This document shows positions 1-6,816 of a DNA stretch of 27,204 bases, one piece after another. Origin of the DNA: JBEISR01 sp044337705 (GTDB lineage Bacteria > Planctomycetota > Planctomycetia > Pirellulales > Pirellulaceae); the NCBI GenBank assembly GCA_044337705.1, contig JBIINB010000060.1:1-27204 (forward strand). The letters run 5' to 3'. The notes below the pieces were generated by a model. It searched no databases. It was given only the letters and a program-made list of their open reading frames with translations, and was not told where the DNA came from. Within the stretch, counting starts at the first letter, position 1. Each line of letters begins with the position of its first letter. The translations under genes and the position numbers were made by a program.

Positions 1-714
1 AACCAGATTGGTGCCAGGCACCAATCATTGGGCACGAATCATTGTTTTCTTGCATTTTTCGGGGTGGACTCCCCGTGGGGGCTTGGCTGGAGGTGTAGCT
101 AGGAGCATTGGGAAATGCGAGGCTTTCGTCCATTTCTCAGCGTAGAGGGAAGCCACAAATCCACGAGTTGCTCCATTCCCCTGAAGGGGTGGTTTTTGCC
201 ATCGATGAAGGCGCCATCTGATACGAGACATGCAAGCCAGTTCGCCGGTGGGGTTAGAGCCTACCTGTTTGTTTCCTCGAGGGTCAGAGGCTGGAGTTTC
301 CATCTGCCCGCTCCATGCGGTGACTGGCGGGGGGAGACCTGTTTATCGCTAGTTCCAACCAGGAGGATAGAGAATGCCGTTCGTATCTGTAGGTCAGTCC
401 AATCCAGCGCGTTGGCAGCGATGGATCGATTGCAGAGATTGGGATCGATGTCGGATCTGTGTTGGGCAATGCGGATCCCAGTTTGTACGGTAGTTTCCTG
501 GCGAACGTTCCCCGTTTCGTACGGAAGTGGTGTGGCGGTCCGCTGGAATAGCTTGCTGGGGCGGCAAGGTAGGCATGATTCTATTTCCGCCTACAATGTT
601 CTTGACGGTGCCGACGTTCCTTTTCGCGGGCGGCACGTTCGTCGTTTCAACCAGGCTTCTATATCAGCCACGGACTCCACCAGGAGCTGGCTCAAGGCGA
701 AAGCATGCTGCTGG
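1..714. other. Non-coding stretch upstream of smpB
   Basis: I see no convincing gene here. A reading frame is open from 115 through the SmpB frame, but its translation before 715 has no recognisable domain, is rich in Arg, Ser and Cys, and far exceeds the usual SmpB length. Short frames on the minus strand are equally featureless. I looked for tmRNA, RNase P RNA, SRP RNA and tRNA signatures by eye and recognised none. The left edge holds a palindrome and a tandem repeat (listed separately), and 60-75 can form a small CGGGG/CCCCG hairpin without a T tract. A promoter and leader for smpB presumably lie here, but I cannot place them. Confidence 0.6.
6..44. repeat. Palindrome GATTGGTGCC-A-GGCACCAATC joined to a 14-bp tandem repeat
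   Basis: Positions 6-15 and 17-26 are perfect 10-base inverted repeats separated by one A. The right arm is the start of a direct repeat: 17-30 and 31-44 are the same 14-mer except for one base (C at 22, G at 36). Such GGTGCC-GGCACC palindromes resemble REP-like intergenic elements seen in many bacteria; that comparison is from memory. With one copy in the window I cannot show it is dispersed. Confidence 0.6.
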
Positions 715-1239
715 ATGTCTAAGTCGAAGGGGAAAAAAACTGGCGCGCCCCCGGATAAAAGCGCTGCCGCGCAAGGCAACCCGGCCAACGTGAAATTGAT
801 TGCCGAGAACCGGAAGGCTCGCCAGAGGTACGAAATCCTCGAGCAGGTCGAGTGTGGGATGGTTCTGGTGGGTAGCGAGGTGAAAAGCCTCCGCAACGGC
901 AAGTGCTCGCTGGATGAAGCCTATGGTCGGGTGAAGGGGGGTGTGTTGCTGCTGGTCGGGTGCGACATTCCGGAATACAAGCAAGCCACCTTCTGGAACC
1001 ATGAGCCCAAACGCCCGCGCCAACTGTTGCTCCATAGGCGTCAGCTGAACCGATTCGTCGGCAAGTCGGTAGAAAAAGGGCTGACGCTGATTCCCTTAAA
1101 GCTGTACTTCAACGAGCGGGGGATCGCCAAGTGCCTGATTGGCCTTTGTCGGGGGATGAAACTGCACGATAAGCGGGAGCAGCTCAAGAAGGCGGACGCT
1201 CAACGTGACATTCAGCGTGCGATGCGGAAAAAGGGGTAG
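715..1239 (+). CDS. smpB: SsrA-binding protein SmpB
   Basis: SmpB binds the tRNA-like domain of tmRNA (SsrA) and delivers it to stalled ribosomes, where the trapped peptide is tagged for degradation and the ribosome released. The 174-residue product carries the family landmarks: ENRKARQRYEI near residue 31, the GSEVKSLR strand near 52, the H-x-P-x-R-x-x-LLLH block near 100, the IPLKLYF strand, the GIAKCLIGL segment and a basic C-terminal tail after HDKR. The usual length is about 150-160 residues; the surplus is a Lys/Gly/Ala-rich N-terminus. I chose ATG 715 because the frame upstream has no SmpB homology and starting at 115 would give 374 residues. The ribosome binding site is weak (AAGGCGAAAG well upstream), so an in-frame start slightly later is possible. 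The next gene follows after 5 bases, so the two may be co-transcribed. Confidence 0.95.
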   Translation: MSKSKGKKTGAPPDKSAAAQGNPANVKLIAENRKARQRYEILEQVECGMVLVGSEVKSLRNGKCSLDEAYGRVKGGVLLLVGCDIPEYKQATFWNHEPKRPRQLLLHRRQLNRFVGKSVEKGLTLIPLKLYFNERGIAKCLIGLCRGMKLHDKREQLKKADAQRDIQRAMRKKG

Positions 1240-1244
1240 CCAGG

Positions 1245-1919
1245 GTGTTGCGGATCGAGAATCTTCGCAAATCGTATCCTGATCCGTCCGGAGGACTGGT
1301 CGAGATTCTTGATATCCCGCATTTTGAGGTCGCCGATGGCGAGCAACTGGCATTGGTTGGTCGCAGTGGTGGAGGCAAGACGACACTGCTTCACATCATT
1401 TCTGGCATCACCAAGGCCGACAGCGGTTCGGTGGTGCTGGACGGCATTGACCTGACGCGGCTGAGCGAGGCGGCGAGAGATCGAGTCCGCGCCTCGAAGA
1501 TCGGTTATGTCTTTCAGACCTTCAATCTTCTTCCAGGCTTCACTGCCCTGGAGAATGTCCGGCTTGGAATGGCGTTCGCTCAGGGCCGTCGTGATTTAGG
1601 GCGAGCCAAGGAGCTATTGGACCGAGTCGGACTGGCGCAGCGAATGCATTACAAGCCCAGCCAACTTTCTGTCGGTCAGCAGCAGCGAGTTGCCGTGGCG
1701 AGGGCTTTGGCCAATCGCCCGAGGCTGCTTCTGGCGGATGAGCCGACCGCGAATGTCGATGCGGCGCATCAGCAGAAGATCGTCGATCTGTTGCGGGAGG
1801 TCTGCCGTATGGAGAAGGTTGCGATGCTTCTGGTGACGCACTCTCAGGAGGTCGCCAGGCAGATGGACCGGGTCGAGCATCTGGAGCAGATCAATCGTAC
1901 CCTGGAAGGTGTCTCATGA
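1245..1919 (+). CDS. ABC transporter ATP-binding protein (LolD/MacB type)
   Basis: Nucleotide-binding subunit of a type VII (LolCDE/MacB/FtsX-like) ABC system, which uses ATP hydrolysis for mechanotransmission across the envelope. The 224-residue protein shows Walker A GRSGGGKT at 39-46, the Q-loop in GYVFQTFNLLPGFT, the signature LSVGQQQR near 140, Walker B LLLADEPTANVD near 162-172 and the H-loop VTHS near 197. The second Gly of the canonical LSGGQ is Val here, a conservative oddity. The start is GTG 1245 (TTG 1248 also possible), with AAGGGG at 1231-1236 as the ribosome binding site lying inside the end of smpB. Its stop overlaps the start of the permease in ATGA, so the two subunits are translationally coupled. 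The substrate cannot be read from sequence. Confidence 0.93.
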   Translation: MLRIENLRKSYPDPSGGLVEILDIPHFEVADGEQLALVGRSGGGKTTLLHIISGITKADSGSVVLDGIDLTRLSEAARDRVRASKIGYVFQTFNLLPGFTALENVRLGMAFAQGRRDLGRAKELLDRVGLAQRMHYKPSQLSVGQQQRVAVARALANRPRLLLADEPTANVDAAHQQKIVDLLREVCRMEKVAMLLVTHSQEVARQMDRVEHLEQINRTLEGVS

Positions 1920-3328
1920 ATCTCTTCCACATTGCCTGGCGCAACCTCCAGCACCGCTGGCTGGCCAGTTGGCTGACACTGCTCTCGATGGCCTTGGGGG
2001 TAGCGCTGGTGGTATTGGTCTTGGCCATCAGCGGTCTTATCCAGGAGACGTTTCGTCGCAACAGCAATGTCGGTTACAACTTGGTCGTCGGTCCCAAGGG
2101 CAGCCCCCTACAATTGACACTCAGCTCTGTCTTCTACCTCAGCAAGCCAGTCGGGACGCTCCCTTATCGCTATTACCTGGAGTATCTGCCCAAGGCGGCG
2201 CGGCAACAGGCATATCGGCAACTGGATGGATCGCCCGAGGAGGGGGATCGCAATGGTAGCTACGGCATGTTTGTCGGCAATGGTTTTGCCCTACCGATCT
2301 GTCTGGGTGATTACGTCGGACCATTTCGAATCGTCGCCACGACGGTCGACTATCTTGGTCAGCTGCGGCACGGACCAGATAACGACCGCACCTTCGAGTT
2401 CGCCGAGGGGCGGAACTTTGAGGAAGACTCGCAGCAGCATGGTTTCTTCGAAGCTGTAGTCGGTTCGATGGTTGCCAAGGAGATGAATTTCAAGCTGGGG
2501 GATGTCATCTATCCTTCCCACGGTCCCGATGGCGAAGCCCATGGCGATGGCTTTACCATCGTCGGTGTTCTCGAACCGACCGGGACGCCAACCGACCGCG
2601 TCGCCTTGATCAACATCGAAGGTTTCTATCTGCTGGAAGGGCATGTGGCACCGGAGCGGGATGAGGAGACCGGGCTTGAGAAAGGCCCCAAGCCCGCCGG
2701 GCTTGTGCAGGAGCCACAGGCCGATCGGCAGGTCGATCCATCGGTCACTTCCAAAGCGGGACGCAAACGGCTGCCTCTCGACCAGCGCGAGGTTTCGGCG
2801 ATTCTCCTCAAGACTGCAGGATTTGTCGGAATCGGGCTGCAACAGCAGATCAACAAGAGCTCGCGCGCCCAGGCGGTATCGCCCATCGGCGAAATCGCAG
2901 GGTTGCTGGAGACCTTCTTCCAACCGGCCCAGTGGGCTCTACTGGCACTTACGGTGTTGGTCTGTCTGGTGAGCGCCATCAGCATCCTGGTGAGCATTTA
3001 CAATTCCATGCAAGAGCGGACGCGCGACATTGCCGTGATGCGGGCGTTGGGAGCTGGTCGCAACACGGTGCTTCTGGTGATCCTTGCTGAAGCCCTTCTG
3101 ATCTCGGTGGGTGGGGGATTGCTGGGTTGGACGATCGGTCACGCCATAGCCGCAGCCGCAAGCCCAGTCGTCGAAGCGAGAACCGGAATTCGCGTTGGAT
3201 TCTGGAGCATGAATTCGGTGGCCGAACCGTTCATTATTCCGGGGTTGGTCGTCATCGGCATCCTGGCTGGCCTGCTACCAGCATTGATGGCCTATCGAAC
3301 GGATGTCTCCCGCTCCCTCGCATCCTGA
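1916..3328 (+). CDS. FtsX/MacB-family ABC transporter permease
   Basis: Membrane subunit partnering the ATPase just upstream (4-base ATGA overlap). The 470 residues follow the family plan: one N-terminal membrane helix at about 17-41, a large extracytoplasmic MacB-like core at about 45-335 beginning with YNLVVGPKGSPLQL, then three C-terminal helices at about 340-365, 382-415 and 438-460 (FtsX domain). The stretch PGTPTDRVALI-type loop followed by MQERTRDIAVMRALGA is typical of this superfamily. A hydrophilic, charge-rich insertion at about 243-295 separates parts of the core. Lipoprotein release, efflux or envelope remodelling are all possible. The gene ends inside a symmetric hairpin shared with the convergent TOPRIM gene. 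Confidence 0.92.
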   Translation: MNLFHIAWRNLQHRWLASWLTLLSMALGVALVVLVLAISGLIQETFRRNSNVGYNLVVGPKGSPLQLTLSSVFYLSKPVGTLPYRYYLEYLPKAARQQAYRQLDGSPEEGDRNGSYGMFVGNGFALPICLGDYVGPFRIVATTVDYLGQLRHGPDNDRTFEFAEGRNFEEDSQQHGFFEAVVGSMVAKEMNFKLGDVIYPSHGPDGEAHGDGFTIVGVLEPTGTPTDRVALINIEGFYLLEGHVAPERDEETGLEKGPKPAGLVQEPQADRQVDPSVTSKAGRKRLPLDQREVSAILLKTAGFVGIGLQQQINKSSRAQAVSPIGEIAGLLETFFQPAQWALLALTVLVCLVSAISILVSIYNSMQERTRDIAVMRALGAGRNTVLLVILAEALLISVGGGLLGWTIGHAIAAAASPVVEARTGIRVGFWSMNSVAEPFIIPGLVVIGILAGLLPALMAYRTDVSRSLAS

Positions 3329-3345
3329 GCGATTCGTTTCGCTCA
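3326..3345. terminator. Symmetric hairpin carrying both convergent stop codons
   Basis: TGAGCGA (3326-3332) and TCGCTCA (3339-3345) are perfect 7-base arms with a 6-base loop. The first three bases are the plus-strand stop of the permease and the last three are the minus-strand stop of the TOPRIM gene. There is no T tract on either side, so intrinsic termination is uncertain. A second perfect palindrome, ATCGACT-G-AGTCGAT, follows directly at 3346-3360. Confidence 0.45.
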
Positions 3346-4011
3346 ATCGACTGAGTCGATCTTCGGGATCAGCAATCGCATCGCGGCAGCGGCATCGGTA
3401 GCGGACAACGAGCGGGTATGCCGAGTCTCCCTGGCGACGCAAGATTCCAGCAAGAGCGGTCGCGGCAGCGATGCCAGGCCGCGCACCCTTGTTCGTGTCG
3501 GAACCGCTAGACCAGCCTCACTCCTTCGCTTCACCTCATCAGCGCACTGTCCGTCGGAGCGGAACCCCTTCCAGGTCCCAGCTTCTTCCCAGTAGAGCAT
3601 CGGGGGGATGGTCACTTGCAGCCGGTCGTCCTGCAGAAGTGCGGGAATCATCCGATGAAAAAAGAGCAAGAGAAGCAATCCGGCATGGACTCCGTCGGCA
3701 TCGGGATCCATCAGCAGCACCACGCGGCGGTACTGCACGGCAGAGAGAGCGGAAGTCTGGGTGGAATTCCCGGATCCCACAATCGCCACTAGCAGCTGCG
3801 AAAGCAGTGGATGATTTCGCAGCTGCTGTTCGGAGCACTTGTAGGCGTTGCGAGGCTTGCCCTGCATTGCCATCACCGCCTGGTGGACCGGGTCGCGCAC
3901 CGCAAGCACCGCTCGCGCGGCCGAGTCACCTTCCACCACAAGCAGTTCGCCCAGCTCCTGCCGTCGGTTGGTACTGCATTCAACCAGATGGGGTTTCCAG
4001 CGACTTTCCAT
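3343..4011 (-). CDS. Stand-alone TOPRIM/GyrB C-terminal-type protein
   Basis: The 222-residue product corresponds to only the C-terminal part of a type IIA topoisomerase B subunit (GyrB/ParE). It opens with VECSTNRRQELGELLVVEGDSA, aligning with the start of the GyrB TOPRIM domain, and carries the metal-binding residues: Glu27 in VEGDSA and Asp102, Asp104, Asp106 in MDPDADG. The IPPMLY strand near 135-140 and a degenerate tail RVRGLASLPRPLLLE near 175-189 match the end of GyrB, where RYKGLGEM is usual. The GHKL ATPase and transducer domains are absent, and nothing in the 179 bases upstream encodes them. An in-frame TGA lies five codons before ATG 4011, so the start is bounded. No good ribosome binding site is visible. 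A DNA-cleaving or DNA-binding role with partners encoded elsewhere, or a relic, are both open. Confidence 0.8.
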   Translation of the reverse strand: MESRWKPHLVECSTNRRQELGELLVVEGDSAARAVLAVRDPVHQAVMAMQGKPRNAYKCSEQQLRNHPLLSQLLVAIVGSGNSTQTSALSAVQYRRVVLLMDPDADGVHAGLLLLLFFHRMIPALLQDDRLQVTIPPMLYWEEAGTWKGFRSDGQCADEVKRRSEAGLAVPTRTRVRGLASLPRPLLLESCVARETRHTRSLSATDAAAAMRLLIPKIDSVD

Positions 4012-4190
4012 GGAGTTGGTCTTTCACTGCGGGGCAAAGAACTCCGCTGGATGTCCTTTGGCGCATCCGGGCCGCAGGGCCATATCCAGGCCAGATGGCC
4101 GGCGTTGGTATCAGGATGTACTCCCTCTCCGTCTGCCATGTTAGATTGATGCAATCGAGTGCCGAATGCAACATCGAAAAGGATCCTGCC

Positions 4191-6533
4191 ATGATGCCAT
4201 ACCCCCCGTTTTCAAGCCTTGGCATCAGGTTGGTTGGTCATTTCGCGATCCTCGCTAGCCTCGGCGCGATGGCAATTCTCATTCCTTCTTTTTGCCAGGC
4301 TCAGGAATCGACGCAAGTGATACAAGAGGCTGACGAGGCCAACCGTCCACAAGCTGCAGCCAATGCCTCCTCCGACCCTCGTCAGGCGCCTGCTGCGACA
4401 CTGGAGAGTCTGGTTTCCAAAGTGCGCGAGTCGCTGGTGGCGATCCGAGTCGATGATCGCGATGGGCGTCAGGTGGGGATTGGGACCGGATTTTTCGTCG
4501 ACGGCAAAGGACTGATCGCCACCAATTTCCATGTGATCGGCGAAGGTCGCTCGATCCAGGTGGAGTGGGGGAAGGGTCGCGTATTGAAAGTGGAGGGGAT
4601 TGAGGCGTTCGATCGAAAGGCAGATCTGGCACTGGTTCGCGTCGCCCAGGAAGCGCCCCCTTTTCCTGCGCTGCCGCTGAATCTGATGAATGATCTTCAG
4701 CAGGGATCCGATGTGCTTGCTTTCGGGAATCCTCTCGGGCTGGAGTACAGCGTGGTTCGAGGGATCGTTTCGGCTCTACGCGAAGTGGAAGGCCAGTCAT
4801 TGATCCAATTGGCGATGCCGATTGAGCCGGGCAACAGCGGTGGTCCACTGGTGGATCTGGATGGCCATGTGCACGGCATCGTGAACATGAAATCGGCCGT
4901 CGATGACAATCTGGGATTTGCGATTCCGATCGACCGACTGCAAAAGCTGATCGATCGACCCAATCCCATCACCTGGGATCGGTGGCTCCGTTGGGGTTCG
5001 CTCGATGCGCAGCGTTGGGAGACGCGATTTGGAGCGACATGGACGGAGCAGTCGGGGAGGTTGGTGGCTAGGGGAACAGGAAATGGATTCGGCGGCCGGG
5101 CGATTTGTCTGTCGACCCAGTTGCCTCCCGAACCGCCGTACGATGTCGTGGTCCGTGTCCGATTGGACGATGAGCGAGGTGCTGCGGGACTGGTGTTCCA
5201 AAGCGATGGCCAGGAGCGGCACTTTGGGTTTTACCCCAGTGGCGGTCGAATGCGATTGACCGATTTTCAAGGACCCTCGATCTATTCGTGGCAGGTCCTC
5301 TCCGATGTGGCTTCATCCCACTACCGACCCGGGCAGTGGAATCACCTGCGCGTCCATGTGGAGAAGGAGCGGTTCCTCTGCTATGTCAATGGACAGGAAG
5401 TAGCCAGTGGCGCCCTGCAGCCTGGCGAGGGGCGGCAGCAAGTCGGCTTGGCAAAGTTCCGCGACACCGTCGCGGAGTTTCAAGGATTTCAAGTCGGAAA
5501 CGACCTCGCGGAAAAACCTCTCGACGCCAGACAGCTGGAGGCGATCGAACGCTGGAAGCGAGTCGACGGCGAACCGATTCGGATGGAAGGGGATGCCTGG
5601 GACGCTTTGGCGGAGGGATCTGCTGCTTCCGTCGATGCGATTCTGTCGACGGCTGCTTCGTTGGAGGAGCGGGCAAGGCAGATGCGACAGGCGGCTGCAG
5701 CGATCGAGTCGCTTCCTGCATTCCAGCGATGGGAAAACATGGTCCGGAGGCTGGATGAACCCGAGCGTCTGATGGAGGCGGCTTTGACGCTGGGTGCCTT
5801 AGACGATCCGGCCGTGGAGGTGGATCTCTACGTGAGCCAGTTGGAGAAGATGGCGGAAGAGATCCTTGCCCGATTTCCCGAGGGTTCTAGCGAGAAACAG
5901 AAAATGGACCTTCTGCTGAAGTATCTCTTCGAAGAAAACGGCTTTCACGGAAGTCGGCAGGAGTACTACCACACTGCCAACAATCAGATGCACCGCGTCA
6001 TCGAAGACAGGGAAGGGATGCCTATTGCCCTCTCGGTCCTGGTGATCGATTTGGCGCGTCGCTGTAAAATCGGAGTGGAAGGGGTCGGAATGCCGGGACA
6101 CTTTTTGGTCCGGATGGCCTCGGCTGATCCTTTGCAGGGCCCGTGGATCGATCCCTTTGAGGCAGGTGAATGGATCGACGAGAAGCAGCTGCAAAAGCGC
6201 TTCATGGAAACGACCGGGCAAAGGTTCCAGCCAGAGAATTTACCTACCTTTTCCAACCGTCAGATTCTGCAGCGAATGCTTCGCAATCTGATCGGTTCGG
6301 CGGAACGAAAGGGAGATTCCCAGACCGCCCTGAGGTACTTGGACGCCATGTTGGCTCTCGATGCTGACGAGGTGGCCACTCGACTTCAGCGGGCTGTACT
6401 GCGGGGGCAAAATGGCAGATACCAGGAGGCGCTGGAGGATCTGCAAAAGGTGATCGACCAGCAACCGCAATCGGTCGACATCCACGAACTGCTGCGACTG
6501 CGTCAGTCGATCCAGGAGCGAGCGGGGGGATAA
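4191..6533 (+). CDS. Secreted trypsin-like protease fused to LamG-like, SirB1/transglutaminase-like and TPR domains
   Basis: A 780-residue multidomain protein. A signal peptide covers about 1-36 (hydrophobic 13-33, cleavage near CQA/QES). The HtrA-like serine protease domain at about 65-250 has an apparent intact triad: His114 in TNFHVIG, Asp145 in KADLALV and Ser216 in PGNSGGPL. Residues about 262-440 look like a concanavalin/LamG or DUF1080-like beta sandwich (GLVFQSDGQERHFGF, QWNHLRVHVE). Residues about 543-675 match the SirB1/Transglut_core2 family: NQMHRVIEDREGMPIALSV and VGMPGHFLV. TPR-like helices fill about 700-780. No PDZ domain is seen. ATG 4191 (or 4194) is preceded by AAAAGGA at 4177-4183; the open frame upstream to 3471 is only the shadow of the TOPRIM gene. 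It probably acts outside the cytoplasmic membrane; the substrate is unknown. Confidence 0.88.
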   Translation: MMPYPPFSSLGIRLVGHFAILASLGAMAILIPSFCQAQESTQVIQEADEANRPQAAANASSDPRQAPAATLESLVSKVRESLVAIRVDDRDGRQVGIGTGFFVDGKGLIATNFHVIGEGRSIQVEWGKGRVLKVEGIEAFDRKADLALVRVAQEAPPFPALPLNLMNDLQQGSDVLAFGNPLGLEYSVVRGIVSALREVEGQSLIQLAMPIEPGNSGGPLVDLDGHVHGIVNMKSAVDDNLGFAIPIDRLQKLIDRPNPITWDRWLRWGSLDAQRWETRFGATWTEQSGRLVARGTGNGFGGRAICLSTQLPPEPPYDVVVRVRLDDERGAAGLVFQSDGQERHFGFYPSGGRMRLTDFQGPSIYSWQVLSDVASSHYRPGQWNHLRVHVEKERFLCYVNGQEVASGALQPGEGRQQVGLAKFRDTVAEFQGFQVGNDLAEKPLDARQLEAIERWKRVDGEPIRMEGDAWDALAEGSAASVDAILSTAASLEERARQMRQAAAAIESLPAFQRWENMVRRLDEPERLMEAALTLGALDDPAVEVDLYVSQLEKMAEEILARFPEGSSEKQKMDLLLKYLFEENGFHGSRQEYYHTANNQMHRVIEDREGMPIALSVLVIDLARRCKIGVEGVGMPGHFLVRMASADPLQGPWIDPFEAGEWIDEKQLQKRFMETTGQRFQPENLPTFSNRQILQRMLRNLIGSAERKGDSQTALRYLDAMLALDADEVATRLQRAVLRGQNGRYQEALEDLQKVIDQQPQSVDIHELLRLRQSIQERAGG

Positions 6534-6816
6534 CGGGAGAGGTATTGGAAAGCCAAAGACGCTCCCTGCCGCTTGCGGGACCCACGCCTTGCCAAGCAGT
6601 TGGCTTGAGGAGGTTTCTCCGTTCGTGGCGATCAACCCAGGTGGGCGGTCGATGTTCGGGATTCGCGTCCCGGCACGAAGCGATTCGCGTCGGTAGCGAT
6701 TCGCACCCGACCTGTGGCCTAGAGTAGAATCGGAATGTCGATCGGGCTAGGATGCCGGCCTTGGCGCCGGGAAGATGCGCCGACTCGATTCGCTGTCACT
6801 CCAATGAAGGTTGCTT
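6534..6816. promoter_or_regulatory. Intergenic region with iterated GATTCGC words
   Basis: This gap separates the protease from the dehydrogenase-like gene. It holds three copies of GATTCGC (6660-6666, 6682-6688, 6698-6704), the first two extending to GATTCGCGTC. A possible -10 hexamer TAGAAT lies at 6725-6730, but no good -35 hexamer is at the right distance. GAAGG at 6806-6810 is the ribosome binding site of the next gene. An operator role for the repeats is conjecture. Confidence 0.3.

Noticed and set aside
115..714. Long upstream extension of the SmpB frame
   Set aside because: It would more than double SmpB, shows no domain, and its composition is unlike the conserved part; ATG 715 fits the family length.
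1..714. tmRNA, RNase P RNA or tRNA next to smpB
   Set aside because: No tmRNA tag frame or acceptor-end signature, no RNase P core motif and no T-loop pattern were recognised by eye.
3471..4190. Upstream extension of the protease frame
   Set aside because: It lies opposite the TOPRIM gene and is its antisense shadow; ATG 4191 has a ribosome binding site and begins a signal peptide.
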